The notes beneath the pieces were generated by a model. It was not told where the DNA came from, did no database searches, and saw only the letters and a list, made by a program, of their open reading frames with translations. From Gymnothorax reevesii (lineage: Eukaryota > Chordata > Actinopteri > Anguilliformes > Muraenidae), in assembly GCA_029721435.1 (NCBI GenBank), contig CM056576.1:63321876-63385875 (forward strand): a DNA stretch of 64,000 bases, in the 5' to 3' direction. The translations under genes were made by a program, and so were the position numbers. Positions 34,051-45,262 of the stretch are shown one piece after another. The first letter of the stretch is position 1. The number at the start of each line of letters is the position of its first letter.

Positions 34051-34263
34051 TCTAATAGAACATGCACTTCTTATAATATGCCAATAGGTGGGGAATGAAA
34101 GGGGACTTTGTAAGTGTTTGTGAGTAGGGAATGGGAGGGATGTTGACTGTTATTATTATTGTGTATAGGGATACTATTATAAGCCCATGACCTTCTGCAT
34201 ATATTGTATATATTGTATTGTGTTTGAAACGGGAAAAACTGAAAATAAACCTTGGTTAAAAAA

Positions 34264-34600
34264 AATATTAGATAATGCAGAAGCTTCAAAATAGCAAAAC
34301 GCGCATCTACTCATAGTGGTTAATATATCTGTGACGTTTGGTGAACCTAGGCCATACGGTTTATGAGATATGCTCTGGACAAGGTAGACACCTTCAAAGT
34401 CAATCTCAGTTCCACGTTTCCATGGAAAACACAAAAATTAAGAAATCAAGAAACCTCAAAATAGTAAAAGGCACATCTACTCATACTGGTTAATACATCT
34501 GTGAAGTTTGGTGAGCCTAAGATGCATAGTTATGAAGATATGTTCTGGACAAGAAAATGATTACTGACGGACAGACATTCTGATGACTATATCCCCCCTT
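34264..34600. repeat. 170-bp minisatellite, right part
   Basis: Continuation of 26970-28162 after the L1: CTACTC at about 34308 and 34478. It ends in a sequence containing ATATCCCCCC. Confidence 0.85.
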
Positions 34601-34626
34601 CATTTGTATGTCGGGGGACAAAGGGA

Positions 34627-34870
34627 GCATTTCCAAGCCTAGGCTGCAGTCTTCAAAGGCTGCATTTTTAGGGGCCATCACTTAAGGTTAAGGTTAATCG
34701 AGTTTAGGGGGCATCGAGTTAAGGTTAAGGTTAGGGAAATCAGTTACAACTTGCTTAAGCCAACGCTGTTTAATGAAGATGAAATGATTTTACGTGAGTT
34801 TGGTGGATGGAATTAAGTGACGACCCCTAAAAATGCAGCCTTCGTACAGGTTGCAGCCTTGGCTTTGAGA
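34627..34870. repeat. MITE with ~50-bp terminal inverted repeats
   Basis: GGCTGCATTTTTAGGGGCCA at the left mirrors CCCCTAAAAATGCAGCC at the right, with AAGCCTAGGCTGCA / TGCAGCCTTGGCTT outside. The centre repeats AGGTTAAGGTTA. No duplication is clear, so the family is unknown. Confidence 0.7.
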
Positions 34871-35745
34871 TGCATCCATTGTCTTGGTTTCTGTGGCAGC
34901 ACTCACCGCCGTGGTTGGTTCGTATACGGTCGTCATGCTCCCAAAAGGTCGTCATGATCTCAGAGATATAAAAATAAACTAGAGTGGACAATGTCATTGG
35001 CTGGACCAAAGTGTACATGGCAGAATTGCTCTGCCATCTTGTGTATGTATAAATGTCCACTGAGGCGCATGTAGCCTAAACAGTACACATGGATGTGGAC
35101 AAATTATTTTTTTTTGGGTGGGGAACTTGTTTTCAGTGTTTTCATCTTTTTTTTAAAATCTTTTCACTCTTAAAAAAGGACACGAAAAAAGAATTGTAAA
35201 TCAACAATATTTACGCTCCATTATTTGGCAAAGCTGAAGAATAAGCTCTACGATTGCCTTACCTTTATATTAACGCTCAGTTACCCACATTTTCGTTTCC
35301 TTCAAAGAAAAAGCGTATGCATCCAGCTGTGGCTGTGAGTCTGACTCAGGTCTATACTGGAAATGATTGCTTGTGGATTTTTCTTAAGTACTGACATGTT
35401 CGGACTCTCTCCACCTTTATTTGAGGATGCGACATACCACTTTCTCAATATTTTGTGTGGTATGTTTTTACCTAGGTCGTGCGAAAAAAATCTTTGCCGT
35501 TAATCCCAGCTTTGAGTATTGGAGCCCATGGATCGGGGAGAATACTCGTAAATCAGACCTAGGGCTCTAAATTCGTAGAGCAGGCGTAGTTGTGGCGCAG
35601 GCGCGGTGCGCCGCGCAAACAGGGTGTGTTCAGGCGTATGTTGCAATTTCGTGCCCGGCATAGCCTGGCGCAAGTACTCCTCTGTCCCGCCTCTGTCCCT
35701 CCTTCCAGTGCAAGTGGCCAAAAAGGCGTGTTTGGCTATAACACT
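34871..35745. other. No gene seen
   Basis: A GC-rich patch at 35580-35640 (GGCGCAGGCGCGGTGCGCC) looks like a small palindromic repeat. I see no exon or RNA gene. Confidence 0.35.
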
Positions 35746-36289
35746 GCTGAGTCCAGAGGCGGACAGTAACAACAGTAAATTTACTTGAGTACTGTACTTA
35801 AGTACACTTTTTGGGGATCTTTACTTTACATGAGTATCATGTTGGGACACGACTTATGACTTTTACTTGAGTACATTTGAAAGGCAAATATTGTACTTTT
35901 TACTCCGCTACATGTCTGTCCATAACCCAAGTACTCCCTACTTTTCTTTATTTAAAAAAAAGCGGGGAAACCCGATGGATTCAGTATTTTGTGGTTGTTT
36001 CCTTCTCAAACGTGATTGGATTGTACAGTTGCTGCTGACAGGACAGCCTATCAGCAATCACCTTCAGCTTTCCTACCATGAACCCACGAACTCCACGATT
36101 CAGTTGAGACGAAAGCGCAGCTATGAAAAGTCCCGAATAAACATAGGGAATGCATACCAACATAGGAGAGAATTCCAGGAGTTGAATGGTTTAAATTCTG
36201 ACGTCCAGGTCGCTTTGTTTCTACTTGAGGTGAGTAGAGCTGGTGGCTTAGATCCAGGGGCGCAGATAGAACTAGGAACTGGGGGGGAC

Positions 36290-36670
36290 ACAGACATGTG
36301 CTTTATGACTACAATTAGTCCTGGCTAGTTCTCAATCATCTTCCTTTATTGACGCGTTTTCCAATTGTCGTAACTGGTAACTGAAGACACGGTTTCTCTC
36401 CATATGCGATCTAACAGCAATGAAATCATGGGGTAAATTCAGTGCAGAAATGGGCTACTTGCGTGAGGGTCGACAGGTTTGCAAGTTTGAATAACGTTGA
36501 TTTAAATACAGCAAATACGCGTCCAGATTAATGATTGCCATCTTACTTAATCGGAGAGAACAAGCAGCACCTGTTAAGTGTGGAGCGCTCTGGGAGTGAA
36601 CCTTTTGTTAATTATGAAAATGACTGAGCACTGAAAAGATTCACTCAGAGAGCACTCCATTGGCTCCATT
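36290..36670. repeat. Partial relative of the 1.37-kb foldback element
   Basis: The segment from TTATGACTACAATTAGTCCTG through GACGCGTTTTCCAATTGTCG to the AAATACAGCAAATACGCGTC region parallels 10918-11340, with many substitutions. The second arm is absent. Confidence 0.65.
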
Positions 36671-36710
36671 GTTTTCCGTGGTCATTTGGAGCATTGCTTG
36701 TATATAAAGT

Positions 36711-37721
36711 AATAATACGAATGCACACCTGTAGGTGAATAGGTGTGTAGGAGATGACTGAAAGTCAGCCCAATGGAAGAAACGAATAAGTCCCGCACAC
36801 AATCCTATACGCTTGCAATACTTTATTGAATATACACAACGTTTTGGTCGTAGACCTTTGTCAGGTAGTAGGTAGTAGTTTGTGTTCGCCCTTTGGCATC
36901 GATTAGAATGCAGATGACCATGGTGTTGATCGAGGACACTTTAATTTCAAATGACTTTGTGTGGTTTCTGTAACAAATAGTATACAGACAAGTATGCGTT
37001 GTAAATATACATGTAGACACACATACCATACTAAACATGTCTAAATAAGAGGAACTGTACCACTGAGTAAGACCTGTTTCACATAAGTGCAATGAACAAT
37101 GGACAACAAAGAGCAGCTCAGATAACAGTAAATTCTTACATTCAGTTAGCTACCTAGATATAAGCTCAGAAAACGCCCATCTAGTTATTATATCTGTAAA
37201 CAGCACTGGGCTCGTATCAAGTTAACAGTCACAATCTTAACCAAATGCAGTAATACCGGTCCCATTAAACTTAAATAAGTGCATTAAAGTGAACTCAGGT
37301 TTAGCGCACATATAACGAACGGCGCCTCTGAACAGACGACAGCCCTTTATGATGCTACAACATTAGCATTAGCAAGCCAATACTTTGGTGTACAATACAC
37401 AAGTTCTGAATATGACGTACATCATTTATACTCTCAGAAACCAACTTACTGAATCATACACGCACACAGTCGTTCTGAAATGTGACGAACGTGAACAGGT
37501 TACACTGGAGCATATTATCAATTAACCCTATAACGAAATAACGTTCTGAACTAAGTATTGATAAACGGAGCCTCGCTCTTCCCTCCTTCATGCTAGACGT
37601 GGAACAGTCTTACCACGAACGTCACTGTAGCCTCGCGCGAGGCTGCCGAGTCTCCGGTGAGGAAGAGAGGAGACCGCAGGAGAGGGACAGAAAGGTGCGG
37701 GAGGACGAAGTCTTTCTAACA
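36711..37721 (-). repeat. 3' LTR of BEL/Pao element
   Basis: About 1,011 bp. On the minus strand it starts TGTTAGAAAGAC at 37721 next to a polypurine tract TTTGGGGGCGGC. It carries AATAAAG (about 36822-36830) downstream of a CTGACAAAGGTCTACGACC motif. The integrase stop codon overlaps its first bases. Confidence 0.9.
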
Positions 37722-38880
37722 GCCGCCCCCAAATTGCTTATTGCTATTTGCTCCCTGAAAGGCTGCGGCATCTTCTTCGTTGGAGTCTGGGATTGCAGGG
37801 AGGACGACCAGCTTAGCCACAGGTCTTGTGTAGACTCGGCCATTGATGTTGACCTCAGCTGATCTCACGCGTCCATCGGTGCTCTGGTTAGTCTTGACGA
37901 TCCTCCCGATGGACCAAAGGGCGCGCGGCAGCTGCGGCTCAACGATCATGACTACAACGCCTTCCTCAATATTGGCGAGCGAGGTGTGCCACTTCTGGCG
38001 AGACTGTAAGCTTGGGAGATAGTGTCGAATGAAGCGAGACCAAAAGTGGTCTGCGAGGATCTGTGAGTGCTTCCAACGACGACGGCTTAGCAGCTCCTCC
38101 CTAGGGTATACCACCTGGGGTAGTGACGTGTCTGGCCGCCCCGTCAGCAAGGTGAAAGGAGTGACAGGGTCCAGATCATCGATGCTGGATGACACGTAAC
38201 CGAGGGGTTTGGAGTTTAGGATGGCCTCAACTTCCAGAAGGACCGTTCGAAGCACCTCCTCCGTGACTGGTTGGGCCCCGACAGTGCAGTAGAGGGCGGT
38301 CTTGACCGATCGTATTTCCCTCTCCCAACACCCACCGAAGTGTGGGGCAGCTGGCGGGTTAAAACGGAAAGCGATCTTCCTCTTTGCTAACTGCTGCTGT
38401 AGTTCTGGGGACATAGTGCTGAAGGCTTCGTGCAGCTCCCTCTCCGCGCCCCGGAAGTTTGTCCCTTGGTCCGACACCAACTCTGCAGGTGACCCCCTAG
38501 TGGCTATAAACCTCCTCAGGGCCATCAGGAACGAGTCGGCGTCAACACTCGCAAGAAGGTCTAGGTGCACCGCTCTTGTTGTCAGGCACTTAAAAATGAC
38601 ACCCCATCTTTTCTCTGTACGCCGGCCAATCTTGACGAGGAAAGGCCCAAAGCAGTCCATTCCCGTAGAATGGAAAGCTGGCTTGTAGAGGCGTAAGCGG
38701 CTGAGGGGCAGGTCAGCCATTCTTGGCACGGTGGGTTTACCCTTCCAACGGCGGCATTCGGGGCAGCTTGTTTGGTAACGGCGGATGGCTTCCCTACCTC
38801 TTAGGATCCAGATGCTTCGCCGGATCTCCGCGAACACTCTTTCGGGACCAGGATGACACAGCCGATTGTCGTAGTTATCA
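37716..38880 (-). pseudogene. BEL/Pao integrase
   Basis: Integrase core and C-terminal domain of a BEL/Pao polyprotein. The 373-codon frame (37716-38837) contains CPECRRWKG (zinc module end), FHSTGMDCFGPF with the first aspartate (about 38655), ELVSDQGTNFRG with the second (about 38475), and GGCWEREIR with the glutamate (about 38330). The BEL-specific C-terminal region (TLLTGRP, RRWKHSQILADHFWSRF, ...LPRALWSIGRI) follows. All three catalytic residues are present. A frameshift at about 38885 and a stop at 38933 separate it from RNase H, so the polyprotein is broken although this domain is intact. Confidence 0.9.
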
Positions 38881-38932
38881 GTAGTGTGGTGTATGGGTGC
38901 TTAGGGTCCAGCACGATTGGATGTACTGTAGC

Positions 38933-41900
38933 TTAGTCTAGGCATTCTGCTCTACGCAGCCTTCCACCTACTCGGATGAGTCCACTTGTACTGTCTAGCT
39001 CAGGGGAGAGTGTGAGCAGGCGGCTTGTAGACAAGACTGGTTTCCCTGACCTTAACAAGCGCAGTTCTTCTGAGAAGCTCTCCTGTTGGATTGTCTTGAA
39101 GAGAAGGCTCTCAGCACGCTTATAGTGGGCTGCCGTAGATGGTGTGCCATCGCCGACCGCCCCGTTTTGCTCCTGGACTGTAGCTTCCACCAGCTCTCTC
39201 CAGGTGACATATGGCATCGTGTCGGGTGTAGGCTGAGTGGGCACTGTAGACAGGGCACCGCAGAAGGCGGGTTTCCGAACCTCTGATTTGTCCTCTTCGG
39301 GTGTGGTGTCAGGTTTCACTGGCCAGTGCTGGGAACTCTGGAGGAGGAATTTTGGACCCTGGCTCCACCGATTAGGCTTGATGAGGTCGTGTAGGGTCTT
39401 GCCTCTTGTGACGTCATCTGCAGGGTTGTTAGTCGTGTCTACGTATCGCCATGCTCTGGGGTCAGTGAGGTTGTGGATTTCGGCCACCCGTGTGCCTACA
39501 AAAACTTTAAAGCGACATGATTCAGACTTGAGCCACATCAACACGGTAGTAGAGTCGCTCCACAGCACGGTCTGATCGATCTTCAGAGTCAGCTCTCTTT
39601 CCACTAGCTTGGCCAGCTGTGCCCCTGTCACTACTGCGCAGAGCTCCAACCGTGGCATGGAAAGTACCCTCTTGGGAGCAACTCTGGATCTTGCCATGAT
39701 GAAGGCCAGGTGGACATGGCCGGATTCCTCTTCGGTCCGCAGGTACGCAACCGAACCGTAGGCCTGTTCAGAAGCATCACAAAACACATGGAGGGACCTT
39801 GTGACCTGGGACTGGTTGATGTCTGATGGCACATACGATCTGGGTAAGCACACACTGGGCAGGGACGTTAGCTCTTCCTCCCAGTCCTTCCAAGCTCTGA
39901 CTAGATCTTCGGGGAGAAGAGGGTCATCCCACTCTCGGTTTCTCTCCCAGAGGCAGCGTACAATTACCTTGGCTCTTGTTGTGTAGGGCAGGATGAAGCC
40001 CAAAGGGTCATACTGGCTCGCTAACACTCTGTAGACGTTCCTCATGGTTAGGGCTGCATACTCAGCTGTCCTGTGTTTGTAGCCCAGTGTATCTGTGTTG
40101 CAGTGCCATGTGAGGCCAAGCATGGGTTCTGAGGAATCTGACTTCTCTTGAGCGAGCCACAGTTCTTGGGTGTCAGATCTGGCTTCTTGTGGTAGGTGAG
40201 CAACAACTGATGGCGCGTTACTGGCCCACTGCCTCAGATCAAACCCGCCGGACGCCAATAGCTCTCTTAGCTGGTCGACTAGCTGTCGGGCGCACTCTGG
40301 GCTTGACACGCTCTGCAGACAGTTGTCCACATAGAAGCAGTTCTCTACGGAGAATCGGACTGTGTCTTCGGGCATGCTGTGAGCTGTGACATGCCGCTGC
40401 AGTGCGAATGTGGCACAGCATGGGCTGCACGTGGTGCCAAAGGGAAGCACCTGCCACTCGTAGATGTCGGGCGGGTCTTCCCTCCTCATATCTCGCCACA
40501 AGAATCGTAGGAGCCGCCTATCTTCAGGTAACAGGCGGACTTGGTGGAACATACCTTTGATGTCGCCTGAGATAGCAACGGCGTGTTCCCGAAACCTCAG
40601 TAGAACACCGAGAAGAGAGGCTCCCAGTGAGGGCCCAGGCAGCAGGTACTGGTTAAGGTTGAGGCCATGGTACTCGTAGGAGCAGTTGAACACAAGGCGT
40701 TTTTTGTTGTTATGCTGTACCATGTGGTGTGGAATAAACCAGCACTCTTCCTCTTGTGTCACCATGTCTGCACTGATCTTCTTCACCGCGCCTGCTTGAG
40801 CGAGCTTGTCGATTTCCTTGCAGTACGCTGCGGCAGATTCTGGGTCTCGGATCATTCGTCTCTCCGTCGCCCTCAGATTTGACATCACTGCTTCCTTTGG
40901 GGCTCGAAGGAGCGGCATGTCACTTTTGCGGAGTAGGGGAGTGGCGTATCGCAGAATACCGCCTACCTGAACGCGCGTTGTCTTGGTACTGAGTAGGTCC
41001 AATGCCTGCTGGTCTTGGCGTGACCTTGTAACAGTCCTTTCATTCTTGAAGGGTGATATGTCGACCTGCCAGAGTTTCTCTACATCCCTCATGAGTGCGG
41101 TGTTCTGGGGTTCTGTTATAGTCAACAGGCACTGCAGTGGTTGGAGGTTGGCTTCCAGTACTCTGGTGGGGCCCTGTAGGGTCCAACCCAGTCTTGTGTG
41201 GACAGCTGCCGGCCCACCCGGAGGCCCCAGCCTCACCGGCTCAGTCGGAGTAATCAGGTGGGGGTGGTCGGCTCCGATCAGGATGAGGGGCCTAACTCGT
41301 TCAAACGGCTGAATGGGCAGTTTGGCTAGGTGACCACACTTCTTCTTAAGGCTTGATACGGGGTACGACTGCTCAGCTAGCCCTAGGCGGCTTGAGGTGA
41401 AGGCTCCTTTAATGCAGAAACGTCGGTTTGGCTGTGAGGCTGGGGATATGGAGAACGAGACAGATGCCCCCTTTAGTGTCTGCACGTCATGCCTGATTGT
41501 GCGCAGTGCCAGGGCTTCCGGAGTTCCATGGAGACTGAGCCTCTCGATCGCAGCCGGCATAAGCATCGTGCGTTCCGATCCATCGTCAAGAAGGGCATAG
41601 GTGTCGAGGGAATGGCCTCCATGGTGCAGAATTACTCGGGCTACTTTGAGTAGGACTCGTTTGCAGTCCACTGGCTTGTCCAGGTAGAGCACCTCGGTGG
41701 TGGTGTCTGTCGTGCAGTTCTCATCTCTCACTGGCTCTTTCGGAGTCCTAACGTTTACCTCATGCAGGACCTCAAGGTGTTTACCTTTGCACAGGCCACA
41801 TGGCTTCTTGAGGTCACACTGGGCGGCTTGGTGAGGTCGGCCACAACGCCAGCATCTCCCTTTAGTCCTGATCCAATCTGTAATCTGGTCTTTAGTTAGT

Positions 41901-43267
41901 TTCTTCAGGTCGCTACACTGGTTAAGGAAGTGCTCAGAGTTCTCACAGAATGGACAGTACACTCTGGATCTCACCTTCCCACGTGTGGCTGCGGCCACGT
42001 GCTGGTCTCCGTCTTCAGCGCCGTGCAGGACTGTGGCAAATCTGCCTATTTTTGGGGGTGGCCGCTGCTTTGGGTCTTTACTTGGGAACTGCATGTCGAA
42101 GTCGTGGCACCAGGACTCTTGCCTCAGCCACTCAGAGAACTCTGACAGGGTGTACGTGGCTCCTGGGCCACGGAGCATGGTGCGGCGGAAATCAGACCTC
42201 ATCTCTGGTGGCAGCTTGTTTAGGAGTCGTGCAACATGCGAGCCGCATCTCAGTTCTGTGTCCCCCTCTGGCCCCAGAGTGGACAACATGCCTACCAGCG
42301 ACTGGACTTGCAGCGCAAACTTCTCGAAGGCCGCCCCGTCACCTCGGCGGATGTCAGCAGCCTCCAGAACGCTGGCGATCTTCCTTAGTGCTAGTTGGTG
42401 GGGCTGTCCAAACTTAGCATTCAGTGCTGCCATGGTGTCAGTGTATGGCGTGCGGGAGTTCAGATAGGCGTCGGCCACCAGGCGGGCCTCTTCAAGCTTG
42501 AGGTGGTCCACTAGGACTTGGTATTTGAATAGCTGCGTGGCATTGGATGGTAAGAGGTTTTCGAGTGATAACCTGAGGCGTGCAAACTCGCTCGGGTCTC
42601 TAGTGGCAAAGTCCGGAATGGTTGGTCGTGGTCCTCTATAATGCTGCTCCACCGTGTCGTCTGGTGAGGAGTACAGCGGTTGATGCTCTGACCAAGCCGG
42701 ATAATGGCTGCTCAGCTGTGAGGCTGGTCGGCAGGCTGGGAGGTGGTCTGAGTAGTGGCACACGGACTGTGGTCTTGACCCCCCTGGGAGGTGTTGATTT
42801 AAGGGCTGGGCTGGTCGCTGAACTATACAAGGGTCTACTGATGAGTACCCTGGCTGGTGATCTTCTCTTACTGTGTACTGGTGCTTCAGTGGGGGAGCTG
42901 TTTATGGGTCACGTGGGCGGTACATGGACTGGTGCTCTAGCCTCGCTGGATACTGGCGGCTTAATGGAGGATCTGAGTGTAGTGCAGGCTCGTAGCTTGA
43001 CTCTGGTGCATACTGGTGGCCTGCTGATGGAGGGGATCGTAGGTGCGTTGAGGGACGGGGGATGACGTTGCTTAGCCGTTTGCCCTGGTGGGACGTTTGG
43101 GCACATGTCTGGTCTGGCTGATCAATGGGCAGTGAGTGTCTGGATCGGCACAGGGATGTGGTACTGGGTGCGTTCCTTGATGGTGGCTTAGCTCTGTTGC
43201 GGCTAATGGACAGGGTTTCCCACATCTCGTGGAGTTTGTGCATCATTGACTCAATGTAGTCCCTCAT
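38933..43267 (-). pseudogene. BEL/Pao gag-protease-reverse transcriptase-RNase H
   Basis: One long frame from the ATG at 43267 (MRDYIESMMHK), interrupted by a TAA at 42902-42904, then open for ~1,300 codons to 38933. The gag part has PTIPDFATRDPSEFARLR and the BEL-type LLNKLPPEMRSDFRR region (about 42210). Zinc knuckles are CPFCENSEHFLNQC and CWRCGRPHQAAQC (about 41840-41960). The protease has LLDDGSERTML (about 41590). Reverse transcriptase shows VFNCSYEYHGLNLN, GDIKGMFHQVRL (about 40555) and FYVDNCL (about 40330). RNase H shows VFCDASEQAYGS (about 39785) and WSDSTTVLMWL (about 39545). The order and residues are typical of vertebrate BEL/Pao elements. Confidence 0.9.
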
Positions 43268-43365
43268 ACTGTCTTCCTGTGTTGCCACGGCTTCTTCCTC
43301 TGGTGACAATGTCGGGTCACCCTCTTGCTCTACGTTGTCATCGCTGTATATGTCCACAACGTGGC

Positions 43366-44458
43366 AATAATACGAATGCACACCTGTAGGTGAATAGGTG
43401 TGTAGGAGATGACTGAAAGTCAGCCCAATGGAAGAAACGAATAAGTCCCGCACACAGTCCTATACGCTTGCAATACTTTATTGAATATACACAACGTTTT
43501 GGTCGTAGACCTTTGTCAGGTAGTAAGAAAAAGAGAAAAAAGGCAGGGCTGTCATAGTACATATAAGTTTTAGGTCACTATTAGGAAGGACCCCGTAAAT
43601 CTCTATATTCCCTCTGGTTAGGTGGAGTGTGTTCGCCCTTTGGCATGCAGATGACCATGGTGTTGATCGAGGACACTTTAATTTCAAATGACTTTGTGTG
43701 GTTTCTGTAACAAATAGTATACAGACAAGTATGCATTGTAAATATACATGTAGACACACATACCATACTAAACATGTCTAAATAAGAGGAACTGTACCAC
43801 TGAGTAAGACCTGTTTCACATAAGTGCAATGAACAATGGACAACAAAGAGCAGCTCAGATAACAGTAAATTCTTACATTCAGTTAGCTACCTAGATATAA
43901 GCTCAGAAAACGCCCATCTAGTTATTATATCTGTAAACAGCACTGGGCTCGTATCAAGTTAACAGTCACAATCTTAACCAAATGCAGTAATACCGGTCCC
44001 ATTAAACTTAAATAAGTGCATTAAAGTGAACTCAGGTTTAGCGCACATATAACGAACGGCGCCTCTGAACGGACGATAGCCCTTTATGATGCTACAACAT
44101 TAGCATTAGCAAGCCAATACTTTGGTGTACAATACACAAGTTCTGAATATGACGTACATCATTTATACTCTCAGAAACCAACTTACTGAATCATACACGC
44201 ACACAGTCGTTCTGAAATGTGACGAACGTGAACAGGTTACACTGGAGCATATTATCAATTAACCCTATAACGAAATAACGTTCTGAACTAAGTATTGATA
44301 AACGGAGCCTCGCTCTTCCCTCCTTCATGCTAGACGTGGAACAGTCTTACCACGAACGTCACTGTAGCCTCGCGCGAGACTGCCGATTCTCCGGTGAGGA
44401 AGAGAGGAGACCGCAGGAGAGGGACAGAAAGGTGCGGGAGGACGAAGTCTTTCTTACA
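43366..44458 (-). repeat. 5' LTR of BEL/Pao element
   Basis: About 1,093 bp, the same as 36711-37721 except for ~105 extra bp (43528-43632) in place of a short GTAGTTT stretch and a few substitutions. The extra segment includes a phrase shared with 45150-45190. Confidence 0.9.
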
Positions 44459-44833
44459 GTCACAGTGGACTAATCAAAACACCAAAAAAGCATGACATCA
44501 TAACAAATCACAGTCACACCCTCATTAACCAACAGTCACATGATAAATAGCCAATTGTCTCCCGATGAATATCAGTTTACGCATTTCTGCTCGCAATAAT
44601 TTATAGAATAGGCAACACGCGTAATTATTTGCACAATAAAAACTTCTCAAAAAGTACCTGTGGAAAAATGGGGCTAAACATACCAAAACAATATATACAA
44701 GAGTTAAAATTAGCAATATTGGACGAATATTTCAAAAGTCTTCTAGGCTTACTTTTTACCTTAAAAATAAAGGTGTTTACAGGCACTGTATGCTCCGACA
44801 CATTCTAAGGAAAATACAGGCTCTTCCAAGAAA
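44459..44833. other. No gene seen
   Basis: Flank between the BEL LTR and the TA-rich inverted repeat; nothing recognisable. Confidence 0.35.
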
Positions 44834-45071
44834 AGTACAATGAAAATAAAGAAATATATATCAGATGACAAAATCTATTTATAAAATCAACAAGCACATT
44901 GGGTGGAGATCTTGATTTGTTGTTAAAGAGGAGGGAAGCGTTCTGGATTTTCACGCTACAGACACTTTCCCTGAAGGGTCTAAATGATAAATTGCTTCTT
45001 AATGTAATGTTATAAATCCCAATGTGCTTGTTGATTTTATTAATAGATTTTGTCATCTTATATATATATAC

Positions 45072-45120
<49 letters not shown>

Positions 45121-45142
45121 TATTTCTTTATTTTCATTGTAC
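44834..45142. repeat. Inverted repeat with (TA)n tract
   Basis: GATGACAAAATCTATTTA at 44864 mirrors TAATAGATTTTGTCATC at 45041-45057, and AGTACAATGAAAATAAAG at 44834 mirrors CTTTATTTTCATTGTACT near 45125-45142. A TA microsatellite (45059-45124) lies between the right-hand arms. Open frames across it are dinucleotide artefacts. Confidence 0.8.
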
Positions 45143-45149
45143 TTATATG

Positions 45150-45262
45150 TATGACAACTTATATGTACGACAGCCCTACGTTTTTTTATTACTACCTGAT
45201 GAAGGTCTACGACCGAAATGTTGTGTATATATAATCAAGTATTGCAAGCGTAGAGGACAGCA
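45150..45262 (+). repeat. BEL-LTR-like module with ribozyme-like core
   Basis: The segment from ACTTATATGTACGACAGCCC to CAAGTATTGCAAGCGTAG matches, in inverse orientation, the part of the BEL LTR around 43460-43570. It contains CTGATGAAGGTCTACGACC followed by GAAA, a pattern like the conserved core of hammerhead ribozymes (see findings). Confidence 0.6.

Larger units (their letters stand above)
28163..34263 (+). mobile_element. Full-length L1-clade LINE, 6.1 kb
   Basis: A non-LTR retrotransposon with a short 5' UTR (28163-28344), ORF1, a ~1.1-kb spacer, ORF2, a pyrimidine-rich 3' UTR and a short A-tail. It is flanked by the 15-bp duplication AAATATTAGATAATG (28148-28162 and 34264-34278), which lies inside a minisatellite unit. 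Removing the element restores exact 170-bp spacing. Full length plus clean duplications point to a fairly recent insertion. Confidence 0.92.
36711..44458 (-). mobile_element. BEL/Pao LTR retrotransposon, 7.7 kb
   Basis: Two LTRs (36711-37721 and 43366-44458) enclose gag-protease-reverse transcriptase-RNase H-integrase on the minus strand. The integrase is of the BEL type with its long C-terminal region, and the reverse transcriptase has the BEL YVDN form of the catalytic box. The LTRs are nearly identical apart from ~105 bp present only in the 5' (right) LTR. No 5-bp duplication is visible. A 14-bp direct repeat, AGCATTGCTTGTAT, does occur just left of the element (about 36690) and at about 45266. 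Confidence 0.9.

Noticed and set aside
39052..43065. Many plus-strand frames of 60-160 codons antisense to the BEL polyprotein
   Set aside because: GC-rich coding DNA leaves long antisense frames; none has a domain.
36711..44458. BEL element as an endogenous retrovirus
   Set aside because: Domain motifs and LTRs are BEL/Pao and I see no envelope frame between integrase and the LTR.
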